From positions 13,992,501 through 14,056,500 of the forward strand of contig NC_021658.1 of the NCBI RefSeq assembly GCF_000418325.1: DNA of 64,000 nt. The letters run 5' to 3'. The translations under genes were made by a program, and so were the position numbers. The notes below the pieces were generated by a model, which ran no database searches, was not told where the DNA came from, and saw nothing but the letters and a program-made list of their open reading frames with translations. Below are positions 27,601 through 35,367 of the stretch, piece after piece (position 1 is the first letter of the stretch; each line of letters begins with the position of its first letter). The stretch comes from Sorangium cellulosum So0157-2. GTDB lineage: Bacteria > Myxococcota_A > Polyangia > Polyangiales > Polyangiaceae.

Positions 27601-29458
27601 GGCCCTCGAGGAGCTCGTCGCGCAGAGCTCGGGGATCGACCGGGCGCGCGCGCTGACGCAGCTCGCGCGCCTGCACGCGTCGAGCGATCCGGAGCGCGCG
27701 GCGCAGATCCTCGCGCAGGCCGCGGTGCTGGCGGGCTCGGATCGCTCGCTCGGGTTGAAGATCGCCGAGCTGAACGCCGAGCTGGCCAGCGAGCGGGCGA
27801 CCTTGCCGCCCGAGGAAGTGCCTCACGCCGGACCGGCCCGGGTCGTCGTCACGGAGCCTGCCCCGGCGGCGCCCGAGGCGCAGCCCGGCGGTCCAACCCC
27901 GTCGGCCGGCGGCGCCGCGCCCGCGAGCAGCCGCGCGCCGTCGAGCGGCGTCGCGCCGGCTTCCGGCAATCCGAACCTCGATCTGGTCGAGCTCAACGAC
28001 CCGCTCGACGAGTCGCTGATCGCGGCCGACGCATCGCGGGCCAGCTCTCCCGCGCTGTCGGACGACGACCTGCTCGAGGGGCCGGCGGTCGCCACGCCCG
28101 CGGGGGCGTCGCCCGCCGGGGCCGCGGAGGGCAACGCCGCGCGCAGCGGCGCCGCCTCGGGCCGCGCCGGCGCCGGCGCGCAGCACGCCTCGCCGCCGGT
28201 CTCCGCCCCGGCGTCGCTCCAGCCGCCCTCCTCCGCGACGCGGCTCCTCACCACGTGGCCGCCGTCTGCGGCCGAGAGCTTCGAGGAGGCCGCGCTCTTC
28301 CGCGAGCTCGCCGCCGGCTCGTACGAGGCGGGCGAGCGGCTCATGAAGAGCTTCGCCCCGCGCGACGATCGCTCCCGCGAGGCGCTGGCGGTCCGCCGGA
28401 TGCAGGCCCACCTGCGGCTCGGCGATCGGGGCGCCCTCGAGCGCCTCCAGGCGGCCGCGATCGCCGACAAGAACATGACCTACGCCCGCGCCATCGAGCA
28501 CGTGCTGCGCGCCTTCGAGGGCGACGAGCCGTCCGACCGGCGCGGCGACGGCGCCGTCCTGCCCCCGCTCCTCGCCGCGCAGCGCGACGCGCCGGAGCTC
28601 GTGAGCGCCCTGCTCTTCCGCGACCTCGAGTCCCCGGTCAACGAGGCGCTCGCGCTCGTCTGGGAGACCGGCCTCTACCGCCGCGACGCGGGCCAGTCCG
28701 GGCTCGTCGCCTCCGAGCGGGTCCAGCCGACCTCGCCGACCGTGCTCGGAGAGCTCTACGGCGCCGTGGCCGGTCACCTGGGCCTCCTGCGCACCGCGCT
28801 CTTTCACCAGCGCGCGCCGTCGCCTGCGCCCCCGTCGCCCGAGGGCCAGGTCATCCGCGTCAACCCGCCGGCCGTGCTCCTGCGGGGCGAGATCCGCGAG
28901 GACAGCCCCGAGCTGCGCTACCTGCTCGGCGCTCACCTGGCCGGCGCCATGCCCGACTACGTCCTCGTGAACACCAGCGCCGAGGACGAGCTCCGCACGC
29001 TCCTCTCCGCGATCGTCGCCGCCTTCGGCCCGCTGGAGGCGACCGCGCACAGCACGCGCGGCAACCCGGCCGTGGTGCGGCTGGAGCAGAACCTCTGGCA
29101 GCTCATCCCTCCGCGCGCCGAGCGCCGCCTCCGCGAGATCTGCGACAGCGCCAGCAAGATGACCTACGAGGCGGCCGTCAAGACGACCCGCACCGCGATG
29201 CGCCGCGCCGGCCTCTTCGCCGCGGGCAACCTCGCCACCGCGGTGCGCGCGACCCTCAAGGAGCGCGGCCTCGAGCTGGCCGTCCCGCTCTCCCAGCCCG
29301 AGGGGCTCGCCGCCGCGTGCGCGGCGCACCCGGAGATCGCCGATCTCGTACGCCTCGCGACGCGGATGGAGTACGCCGAAGCGCGATGGCAACCCGGCAC
29401 GGTGCCCTCACTCCGGCGGGTCGACACGGGCAGCTCGCGCTTCCGCGCTGGCACGTAG
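21632..29458 (+). CDS. Giant TPR-repeat protein, 2608 aa
   Basis: One uninterrupted frame of 7.8 kb. It has no signal peptide and is Ala/Arg/Glu/Leu-rich throughout, with dozens of helix-turn-helix units that match the TPR spacing (for example AAEEAAAAWRELGSLLWDLA and ALAAAASAIELDPLRADAVA). Around residues 2060-2210 there is an Ala/Pro/Ser-rich linker. The last 400 residues form a separate domain with SASKMTYEAAVKTTRTAMRR and AGLFAAGNLATAVRATLKER. Such proteins act as cytoplasmic scaffolds; the partner is unknown. A 90-bp leader follows sppA. The opposite strand is also open for most of the length, which is a base-composition effect. Confidence 0.85.
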   Translation: MSSSPPERAASASGARRSLHSPELMEPAGPASAGQLLIGGSRAVAPVSRHRGPRAEEAYWRARVDERRAAGDAQGEREAALALARILAARGVELDRAAALARRALSLGDDAAMRSELAGWLAGLGEPALAAAALRGLRDDAQPPGATARMLVKIAVLLARASDVAGAVDALEEASELAPDDAMASELLGTIAAWASEEVFPAAAAKAYLEAAKRREAAREREAAFEDRLRAFEIAPHDDMAAKAMAAALFVRSRHGAADEVLRAHAEALAARASSGEGESAGPPALQRATEVHGHRLQGATSEGDWARAVGCVLDAGLDGEVDGDAARAIDEVLEQAGLYELVAARLEIRAEQRAGAPRAEAYAALARLYAGPLASPDRAVEAWIEAAASDSSNAAARSALREHAATLHDMAPLVEALIRIGEGSDARARDDAAARIDALAELARLAEEKIGDPGLARWAFEALKRVGGDPERSAAGLERIAERLKAQDEALAAAQRALRGADTAEGRIDALRRLVVIYRGRPDERAAYEEALVGLARALPTDRGCLLALDRVSRRTGGGAALDALLRARLADAARPPSPEGDGARSVRSEAIRASALTRVELVRARLLLSAIARRQGQDARALDEVSPLLGEAPGHRGAASAALVLATRAGRLRERADAIVQLAAPVWPALRAVLLAVAAALYERVRAAPLAREVAVLACEADPSSTRAVATLASILTAELSAAAEAGEAPPFEVDRAVVAAIERSITTVFPRGALCDGLARALEALGELPLALAWTQRWLALRPGSPHATTELIRRAAVAGDAARLSDALAWILAQPKPLGEMAAPLASALHALYDLDPERGTALARRSLDVFGPQNPLLRERLLELARRAGDPHLAVTVLERWLAVEMTASHATELMFMLADCRLDGGDPDGAVQELARAAAAEADPQEVLARVQRIEASALGKGLSSDGAIALADAKARAFTAQGGDAAEEAAAAWRELGSLLWDLAEDHRGAEAAFFRASEVAPSGGTERYARDMCEFAGVEAAIDAIVARAAEARGDGGAQPAAEESAWSGDVGPERRRRASLLIEAANLAHEHGLPERALAAAASAIELDPLRADAVALVEKSADADGGVAVLDKTYRLLADAALGCYGRRAAHYRAARQLERRGAFELALSHAVASFEAVPTEGTSYVLLARLAEHAGEPSEAVRALERVAATADPASRNAWLKRAAALTGRTEEGLRLRLDILLRAMVVRPDPAIVEDVGAAIRDLVAFTEQPEVEAIRFDRAVKASIAKLEGPDGARAGLAMARIAVEVLDAPALALAAIERAMLADGDVDEFQTLLDIVGQLARQTEPASHLIAAVYAAAMRPHSSVGPGLLRWASKLAGALNVPPVAAALLVEAARRAPEDDVLAYEAEAAVEASGDEGLKRSLDDALPVARRLEALLHLADKHEREGQRAEAIVALERALAGGQLQGEARAGIVAQLRRLYAAEERGGELLALLQAELSRVDVTGAARLEMTRELAGILAAGGDLHGALELLLEAAQKTPFDKAHLDELIRLARRGDDRRQLFDVLTRLQGAASTDEERLLVLRELAPLAQELGDRGTAVALYEAIARLDLTDLHALEVVEQDASDRGDHAAVAALLARRIEAAPLPDTRRALRLRRAALLEQRLGLLDEACAELEALLAASPDDVSALRFLADIYERLGTPLRAAPLWCRLGDLATTTDERAEYNLRACSSYLGGGDVESAKDTLESVARIAPREAVIELRVEIARREGDGHALAAALDQLASASRDAPERRAQLLVEAARATSMLGDDATALERARRAVKLAPESPDAVLEARRIEYRLRGTGTPRDAQAAVEELGRIAPRLRPAHVDLHAFLLAETLDVIQGHGAGMRELTRRHAEVGPSTLVALGMAERLALKRNFSAALPLFERALGGDLQGMRARGRVALAAAETAQNAGELETAARLLEEAAAEPETRALALRRQLELTASRGEPEAARKALEELVAQSSGIDRARALTQLARLHASSDPERAAQILAQAAVLAGSDRSLGLKIAELNAELASERATLPPEEVPHAGPARVVVTEPAPAAPEAQPGGPTPSAGGAAPASSRAPSSGVAPASGNPNLDLVELNDPLDESLIAADASRASSPALSDDDLLEGPAVATPAGASPAGAAEGNAARSGAASGRAGAGAQHASPPVSAPASLQPPSSATRLLTTWPPSAAESFEEAALFRELAAGSYEAGERLMKSFAPRDDRSREALAVRRMQAHLRLGDRGALERLQAAAIADKNMTYARAIEHVLRAFEGDEPSDRRGDGAVLPPLLAAQRDAPELVSALLFRDLESPVNEALALVWETGLYRRDAGQSGLVASERVQPTSPTVLGELYGAVAGHLGLLRTALFHQRAPSPAPPSPEGQVIRVNPPAVLLRGEIREDSPELRYLLGAHLAGAMPDYVLVNTSAEDELRTLLSAIVAAFGPLEATAHSTRGNPAVVRLEQNLWQLIPPRAERRLREICDSASKMTYEAAVKTTRTAMRRAGLFAAGNLATAVRATLKERGLELAVPLSQPEGLAAACAAHPEIADLVRLATRMEYAEARWQPGTVPSLRRVDTGSSRFRAGT

Positions 29459-29981
29459 GCGTCGATGCAGCCGCCGCGCTGCCGCCTTCGACATGTCCTC
29501 TGCGCCCGACCGCGCGCCCCGCGGCGCCGGCAGCGCCCCTGTTGCACCCCGTCCCTCCGAGGTCTCCCGTGTGCACGCCCACGCTTCACCCCGCCGCGAC
29601 GTTTGCGGCCTGGTCACCTCGGTGCGTCTGTCTCAACGCGACAGCGCTGTCACAGCCTCGCCGCCCGTTGCGCGCCGCCCAGCGGGCCGGATGCACCCCG
29701 CGCGCTGCTCCGTCGACGGCACGCACGGCACGCACGGCACGCACGCATCGCGTTGCCCGGAACGCCGGCGGCGCGTTGGCACGAACATCGCCTTCTCTTT
29801 CCAGCGTGATTTTTTCCTGCGCCTGCTCGGGTGCGGACCCGTTCGGGCCGCGCGCGTTCCCCTCCTCGGCTCGGCGGCCTCCGGCCGCCGGCGTCCTTTC
29901 GGCGCCGCCGCGCGCTCCCGCGGCGCCGCGACGGCGCGCGCGCTGCGCCGAGCGCGCCGCGCTCTCGGCGAGGAGGGCGCC
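29459..29981. other. Intergenic region with short tandem repeat, 523 bp
   Basis: No convincing gene. Positions 29716-29746 hold about three copies of a 9-bp unit (CACGGCACG). At 29777-29792 TGGCACGAACATCGCC has the GG-N10-GC spacing of a sigma-54 promoter with two mismatches to consensus; it would give a leader of about 180 nt for the gene starting at 29982. An open frame joins this stretch to that gene but its residues look non-coding. Confidence 0.35.
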
Positions 29982-31745
29982 GTGAGCCCGCGACCCGCCG
30001 TGCGCGCCCTGCTGTTCGCCTGCCTGCCGGCCTCGGTGGCGTGCAGCATCCCCCTCGAGTCTGCGGACGTCGGCCCCACGAACGCCTGCGACCGGTCGGT
30101 CGAGTGCGGCCCGGGGGCGACCTGCGCGCAGGTCGATGGGCACCGCGCGTGCGTCTCGACCAGCGCGCACCTCGACGGGCTCCTCCTGGAGATCCGGCCG
30201 CGCGTCTCGCGCGAGGTGAGCGCGGAGGTCTCTCATCTCCTCGATCTCGACGCCGGCAGCATCTTCCCCCCGGACGACGCCGGCGGGCAGGTGCATTCCC
30301 TCGATCTCCGGATCCCCCCGCCCGCGCGCGTCACGGTCACGTTGCGCCTCGGCGGCTCCTACTGCGGCGACCTCACCGGCGGGGACTTCCCGGTGAAGGC
30401 CGAGTTCCGGCGCATCGCGCCCCTGCTGGGCTTGCCCGCCCAGAGCTACGCGGCGCTCTCGGAGCCGAACGGCTCCGATGGCCACCGGTTCCAGCTCGCG
30501 ATCCCCCCCGGGAGCTATCACCTCTACCTGGTACCGCAGCCGCACAGCCGCTGCAGCGGCGACCTCCCCCCGCCGATCTTCCTGCCGAACCAGCAGGTGC
30601 CCGAGCAGTGGACGCTCGGCGTCAGCGCCGAGGCTCCCGCCGTGCTTCAAGGCAGCCTGCAGGTGCCGGCGGGCCTCAGCGTCGACGGGTGGAAGCTCGA
30701 CGTCGTCGACCCGCTGACCGGCAGCGTCATCTCGCAGGTCGGCGTCCTCGAGCAAGGCGAGCCCGGCCCGCCGGGGACCGCGTCGCGGGTCGAGTTCAGC
30801 GTGAAGTTCTACTGGACCGACAAGGAGAAGAGCCCGCTCATCCGGCTGCGGCCCAAGGACGGCGAGCCGCGGCCCACGGTCTACTGGGAGCTCGCCGCGA
30901 TAGCGCTCCACGGGTCCACGGCGAACCTGACCCTCTCGCTGCTCCAGCTCGACGCGGCGGCGCGCCGCGTGGAGGGCCGGACGCTCGACGCGAGCGGCAA
31001 CCCGGTGCTCTCCGCCGTCCGCATCCAGAGCGCGACCATCGACCAGGCCCCGACCGCCGCCTACAAGCTGGACACCGAGACCGACGCGAGCGGCCTCTTC
31101 CGGGCCGACCTCCCGCCCGGCGAGTACGTCGTCTTCGCGCAGCCGATCAACGACACCACCAAGGCGAGGGTCAGGCAGTCGCTCAGGTTCGCCGCCGGCG
31201 ACGACTGCTACTGCGGCCAGTCGATCCTCATCCCGGAGGCCGGGTCGCTGCGCGGCCGCGTCCAGGGGCCCACGGGCGAGCTGATGGACGGCGCGAGCGT
31301 GGTCGCGGTCCCCTCCCTCGGCGGCGTCACGAACTACCTCAACCAGGTGCTCAACCCGGAGCCGCCGCTGCCCCGGCAGGCGTCCGGGGTCCTGCTCAAC
31401 GGCGCGTTCTCCATCGGCGTCGACCCCGGGGAGATCGACTTCTCGGTCCGGCCGACGCCGGGCTCCGCCTACCCGTGGCTCGTGCGGCCGCGCCTGGTGG
31501 TCCCTCCGACCGACGCCGCGGTCATCGACCTGGAGCTCGCGATGTCGTACCCGGCCGTGCTCCAGGGCGTGGTCCGCGACGCGTCGTCGGGCGACCGGCT
31601 CGCCGACGCCGCGGTCGTGGCCTGGCTGCCGGTCGAGAGGAAGACCGCGCAGGGGACGGTCACGGGGGTCATCCAGATCGGCGAGACCCGGTCGGAGCCC
31701 GACGGCTCCTACGTCCTGCCGCTCCCCCCATCGACGTCCCGGTGA
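29982..31745 (+). CDS. Lipoprotein with carboxypeptidase-regulatory-like repeats
   Basis: I chose GTG 29982, 5 bp after a strong AGGAGG. This gives a clean lipoprotein signal (LLFACLPASVAC). The body of about 587 residues contains a Cys-rich EB-like module (CDRSVECGPGATCAQVDGHR) and several beta-sandwich units of the carboxypeptidase regulatory type: VEGRTLDASGNPVLSAVRIQ, LRGRVQGPTGELMDGASVV and LQGVVRDASSGDRLADAAVV, each followed by DASGLFRADLPPGEY-like turns. These domains are usually surface adhesins or structural modules. The protein stops soon after such a turn (GSYVLPLPPSTSR), so the last unit may be cut short. Confidence 0.75.
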   Translation: MSPRPAVRALLFACLPASVACSIPLESADVGPTNACDRSVECGPGATCAQVDGHRACVSTSAHLDGLLLEIRPRVSREVSAEVSHLLDLDAGSIFPPDDAGGQVHSLDLRIPPPARVTVTLRLGGSYCGDLTGGDFPVKAEFRRIAPLLGLPAQSYAALSEPNGSDGHRFQLAIPPGSYHLYLVPQPHSRCSGDLPPPIFLPNQQVPEQWTLGVSAEAPAVLQGSLQVPAGLSVDGWKLDVVDPLTGSVISQVGVLEQGEPGPPGTASRVEFSVKFYWTDKEKSPLIRLRPKDGEPRPTVYWELAAIALHGSTANLTLSLLQLDAAARRVEGRTLDASGNPVLSAVRIQSATIDQAPTAAYKLDTETDASGLFRADLPPGEYVVFAQPINDTTKARVRQSLRFAAGDDCYCGQSILIPEAGSLRGRVQGPTGELMDGASVVAVPSLGGVTNYLNQVLNPEPPLPRQASGVLLNGAFSIGVDPGEIDFSVRPTPGSAYPWLVRPRLVVPPTDAAVIDLELAMSYPAVLQGVVRDASSGDRLADAAVVAWLPVERKTAQGTVTGVIQIGETRSEPDGSYVLPLPPSTSR

Positions 31746-31802
31746 AGTCGGAGCGAAAAAGGGCGGTACCAGCTCAGCGCAGAGCGAGATAGGCTAGCGC
31801 CC

Positions 31803-33071
31803 GTGGCGCAGCCGACGCGCGGTGGGACATCGGAGCCTTCAACAGAGGATGGCCTGACCCTCGCGCCACCTCTGCGCGGCGAACCGGGGCAGCGTACCGA
31901 GGAGGAGCGCGCGCGCGCGTCCCTGCCGTCGGCGCAGGATCTCGCCGTCGCGCTGCACGAGGTCTCCAACGCGCTGACGGTGATCGTCGGCTGCATCGAG
32001 CGGGCCCAGGCCGGGCACGGCGCTGAGCTGAGCCGCGCGCTCGGCGTCGCCGTGTCGCGGGCGCGCGACGCCCGCCGCCTGATCCGGCGGGCGATCGGCG
32101 CGGACGCCGAGGGGCGTCCGGCCGGCGACGCCGAGGTCGCGTCGACGCCGCTGGGCGAGCCGACGCGGCTGCTCGCCGATGTCATCGACGACGCGGTGAC
32201 CGGGCTCGAGCCCGAGGCGCGCCGCTCGTCGATCGCGCTCCGCGCCGAGATCGATCCCGACGTCGCGCGGGTGTGCGTGAGCAACGGCGCCGCGGTGGTG
32301 CAGATCTTGACGAACCTCTTGCTCAACGCGGTCGCGCTCTCGCCGCGCGGCTCTACCGTGCGCGTCGATGCGAGGCTGGACGGCGCGGCGGTGATCGTCG
32401 GGGTCGCGGATCAGGGGCCTGGGGTGCCGCCGTCGCGGCGCGCGACGCTGCTGAGCTCCGGCGTGTCGACGCGTCCTGGCGGGGCGGGGATCGGCCTGCG
32501 CCACTCTGCGGCGCTGGCGAGCTCCGCGGGCGGCGCGCTCGCGCTCGTCCCTTCGGACGAGGGCGCCCGCTTCGAGCTGCGCTGGCCGATCGAGGGCTCC
32601 GCGCCCGCGCATGCGGGCGGCGCGCCGGGCAACGACGGGGAGGCCGGGGAGGAGGCCGGGGAGGCGGAGACCGACGAGGCGCCGCCTGCGCCGCGCAGCA
32701 CGACGTCGCCGCTCCCCGGGGCGGTCCTCAAGGGCGTGAGGATCCTGGTGGTCGAGGACGACGACGCGGTGGTGGATCTGCTCGACACGGCGCTCACGGC
32801 GCGCGGGGCGAGCATCGTCAGCGTCCAGAGCGCGGTGGAGCTCCCGGGCGCGCTCGCGTCCGGCCCGTTCCAGGCGGCGCTGCTCGACATCTCGCCGATC
32901 GCGCAGGACGTCCTCGGCACCGTCTCCGCGGTGCGCAGCGCCAACCCCGACGTGCGGCTCGTGGTGATGTCCGGCAGCGCCGTCGCGGCGCCCCTCCCGG
33001 CGAACTCCGGGGTGTCGTGGGTGCGCAAGCCGTTCGAGATCCGCGAGATCGTCGACGCGCTCGTCCGCTGA
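31803..33071 (+). CDS. Hybrid histidine kinase with C-terminal receiver
   Basis: A 422-residue soluble protein starting at GTG 31803. The dimerisation helix has ALHEVSNALTVIVG (His about 52). The ATPase part has the N box (LTNLLLNAVALSP), DQGPGVP and GGAGIGL. After an acidic linker there is a receiver domain (ILVVEDDDAVVD; phospho-Asp in LLDISP; Lys in VRKPFEI). No sensory domain or membrane segment is present, so the input must come from a partner or from the 50-residue N-terminus. The His box 'HEVSNAL' is a variant of the usual 'HELRNPL'. Confidence 0.85.
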   Translation: MAQPTRGGTSEPSTEDGLTLAPPLRGEPGQRTEEERARASLPSAQDLAVALHEVSNALTVIVGCIERAQAGHGAELSRALGVAVSRARDARRLIRRAIGADAEGRPAGDAEVASTPLGEPTRLLADVIDDAVTGLEPEARRSSIALRAEIDPDVARVCVSNGAAVVQILTNLLLNAVALSPRGSTVRVDARLDGAAVIVGVADQGPGVPPSRRATLLSSGVSTRPGGAGIGLRHSAALASSAGGALALVPSDEGARFELRWPIEGSAPAHAGGAPGNDGEAGEEAGEAETDEAPPAPRSTTSPLPGAVLKGVRILVVEDDDAVVDLLDTALTARGASIVSVQSAVELPGALASGPFQAALLDISPIAQDVLGTVSAVRSANPDVRLVVMSGSAVAAPLPANSGVSWVRKPFEIREIVDALVR

Positions 33072-33363
33072 CGGGAGCGGCGGCGCGGGGGCTGGCGCGG
33101 CGTCTGGAGGCGCGGCGCGTGGAGGCGCGGCGCGGGGGCTCGCGCGGCGCTTCCGTGGGGTGAGGGAGCGCTGGGCTGCTCCTGGTCGGCCGGCGCGGAG
33201 GCGTCCCGACCGCGCGGCGCCGCAGCGGACGATCGGTCGAGGCCGCGCGGCCGCCACGCCGGCCAGAGCGCAGCCTGGGCGCCGCGCCGGCCGTGTGACG
33301 ACTTCGAGAGGATTAGCTTGACTTCCCTGGCCAGCTGGGTAGGTTCCGTCCCGCGACCCACTC
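33072..33363. other. Intergenic region before tRNA-Leu
   Basis: This 292-bp stretch has a GC-rich duplicated segment around 33103-33137 (GGAGGCGCGGCGCG, two or three times) and no gene. Its right end carries the tRNA promoter. Confidence 0.4.
33318..33345 (+). promoter_or_regulatory. Sigma-70 type promoter of tRNA-Leu
   Basis: TTGACT (33318-33323) and TAGGTT (33340-33345) are separated by 16 bp and lie 18 bp before the mature tRNA 5' end. The surrounding sequence is less GC-rich than average, as expected for a housekeeping promoter. Confidence 0.55.
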
Positions 33364-33445
33364 GCGAAGGTGGCGGAATTGGCAGACGCACTAGCTTGAG
33401 GTGCTAGCGGGTAACACCGTGGGGGTTCAAGTCCCCCCCTTCGCA
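33364..33445 (+). tRNA. tRNA-Leu(GAG)
   Basis: An 82-nt tRNA that folds completely: acceptor arms GCGAAGG and CCTTCGC with discriminator A, D arm GCG/CGC, anticodon stem CTAGC/GCTAG with loop TTGAGGT (anticodon GAG at 33398-33400), a 13-nt long variable region typical of leucine tRNAs, and T arm GGGGG-TTCAAGT-CCCCC. CCA is not encoded. It reads CUC/CUU codons, which are abundant in this genome. Confidence 0.97.
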
Positions 33446-34205
33446 CTCTGTCTCTCTACTCTCGACGCATCGTTCTCCACTCCTTGTGCACACCTGGCTG
33501 AGCTGATTCCCATCAGCTCGTGTGCAGTGCCAGCGGCGGCCCATCCTGGGTCGCGGGGGCCGCGCGGTTTTGGAGATCGCGTCTGAAGCTCGAGAGCCTT
33601 CCCTGACGCCGCGCTGCTGAGCGCTCGTCTGTGCCCAGCGCGACACACGCGAGCTGCACCAGCCGTGGGGGGAGGGGATCTCCGGGAGCGTGCGAACAGG
33701 ACCAGAACGCCTGTTCTGGGCGGACGTCACGCGAGTGCGCGCGGGCGTGCACGGGAGAGCGAGCTTGGGAGCGCCTCAGGGCTCCTCCGCTCGGGCACCC
33801 CGACGTGCCGTTTCGGCTGCCCTGGCTCGGTCCGGTTGTGTTCGGCATCTTCGTGCGATGGCCGAGGAGAATCGGCAGTCATCTCGCTCGCCGCAGATTC
33901 GCAGAGACCTCGCCGCGGGCCGCGATGCATCGGAGATGGGGTGCAGCTCGCGCGCGAGGGCCTCGACTCATTGGTGGATCTCGGCGTCGACGACGAACTC
34001 GCCACGGTCGATTTAGCCATCTCCGCCGAGAATTCCTGGCGCTCGATCGGAATGCTTTCGCGGAAGAGGCGGCGCGCGATGGATACGACGGACGCTTGAC
34101 CGCCGCGCCACGACAGGGTGCTATGCGCGACAAATGAAACGACGCCGCGCTGGGCAAGCCTGCACGGCGGCAGCTTCCCTCGATGGCGCGACGTGAGCCA
34201 CGCGT
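33446..34205. other. Gene-poor stretch after tRNA-Leu, 760 bp
   Basis: I see no convincing gene. Several frames are open, one of which (33665-34099) ends in a protein-like segment (LAREGLDSLVDLGVDDELAT), but its first half is Arg-rich and has no start signal. Base composition is a little lower in GC than the neighbours. No tRNA-end repeat or integrase was found, so there is no evidence of an inserted element beside the tRNA. Confidence 0.35.
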
Positions 34206-35357
34206 ATGTGCATCCGCCGAGAATGCTTGTCGCAGGTTGCGATCACGCCACCTTGCTTCGTGGCGCTATCGCTTCTTGCTGCGAGCCTGCTTGTCGCCGA
34301 GCCAAGCCGTGCCGACCCACCTCGGCTCGGCGAGGGCGAGCCGCCGGTGAAGGCGGAGGGCAAGCTCGACGTCGATGTCGAGGCGCTGCTCCGCGTGGGA
34401 GACGTCGCCCGCACCCAGGGACGATGGGAGCAGGCAGAAGAGGCCTATTACCTGGCGTACAAGCTCGGCGCAGGCGGCAGGGCCCGCTGCGAATGGGGAA
34501 TGGCACTGCTCGCCCTCCGGCGGCACGTCGACGCCGCGATGGCCATCGATAGATGCCTGAAGGATCCCGGGGTGGGAACGGCCGCGCAGCGGCGCCGCTA
34601 CACGGACGGCCTCGAGAGAGCCCGGCGCGAGGTGGGGCAGATCGACTTCGCCTTGAGCCATCCGGGCGCGCTGATGACGATCGGCGGGGAGGTCCGGAGC
34701 AGGGACGCGTCGACGTCCGGCTATACGTACATCGAGCCCGGTACGCACACGATCAAGGCCACGCTCCCCGGCTTCCTCGATGCCGAGCAAACCGTCCAGG
34801 TGGAGAAGGGGAAGGCGATCAAGGTCGCGCTCCGGTTCGTCGAGGAGCCCAAGGAGGCCCCGGCGCCCGCGCGGGTCTCGACCCGGCCCGCGACCCCCGA
34901 GAAGGCCGTGGCCAAGCCCCCGCTCGCGCCGCCGGCCCAGCCGGCTCCGCCCGGGCCGTTCGATGGAATGGCCGGCGCGCAGCGGCTCTGCGGGATCGGG
35001 GTGACCGCGCTCGGCCTCACGGGAGGTCTCGTCGCCTCGGTTCTCGCGGCGCAGTACGCCGAAGAGGCGGAGCGGCGCGCCGCGCGGCTCCTGCGGAACA
35101 ACGGCAACAGCCGCTCGATCTGCGCATCGCCCTCGCCCGAGAACGCCCTGGCGTGCGCCGAGATCAACGATTTGTACGATGCGCACGAGGTGGGCCGGGA
35201 CGTCGCGACGGGCTTCTTCATCGGCGCGGGTGTCGTCGCCGCCGCGACGATCGGCTCGTTCATCTTTTATGGCATCGAGCGGCGCCGGCCGCCTGTGCGT
35301 GTGGCGCCGACGATCGCCGGCAATCAGGCCGGCGTGTCGATCGACGGGGTGTGGTGA
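34206..35357 (+). CDS. Exported protein with TPR-like and PEGA-like domains
   Basis: A 383-residue protein. After a short leader (TTG at 34230 is an alternative start) there is a signal peptide (VALSLLAASLLVAEPSRADP). Then a TPR-like pair (LRVGDVARTQGRWEQAEEAY), a PEGA-like beta domain (YIEPGTHTIKATLPGFLDAE), a Pro/Ala linker and two hydrophobic helices near the C-terminus (GVTALGLTGGLVASVLAA and GFFIGAGVVAAATIGSFIFY). This domain set is frequent in myxobacterial envelope proteins of unknown function. It is 10 bp from the next gene, with which it probably forms an operon. Confidence 0.75.
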   Translation: MCIRRECLSQVAITPPCFVALSLLAASLLVAEPSRADPPRLGEGEPPVKAEGKLDVDVEALLRVGDVARTQGRWEQAEEAYYLAYKLGAGGRARCEWGMALLALRRHVDAAMAIDRCLKDPGVGTAAQRRRYTDGLERARREVGQIDFALSHPGALMTIGGEVRSRDASTSGYTYIEPGTHTIKATLPGFLDAEQTVQVEKGKAIKVALRFVEEPKEAPAPARVSTRPATPEKAVAKPPLAPPAQPAPPGPFDGMAGAQRLCGIGVTALGLTGGLVASVLAAQYAEEAERRAARLLRNNGNSRSICASPSPENALACAEINDLYDAHEVGRDVATGFFIGAGVVAAATIGSFIFYGIERRRPPVRVAPTIAGNQAGVSIDGVW

Positions 35358-35367
35358 GGTGACTGCG

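Noticed and set aside
21662..29392. Antisense frame of 2,576 codons opposite the giant TPR gene
   Set aside because: It is a mirror of the coding strand in a very GC-rich gene; residues are Arg/Gly/Glu-rich with no domains, while the plus strand shows TPR spacing and a start context.
33364..34205. Genomic island integrated at tRNA-Leu
   Set aside because: No integrase and no repeated tRNA 3' end were found within the window, and the next genes have normal composition.
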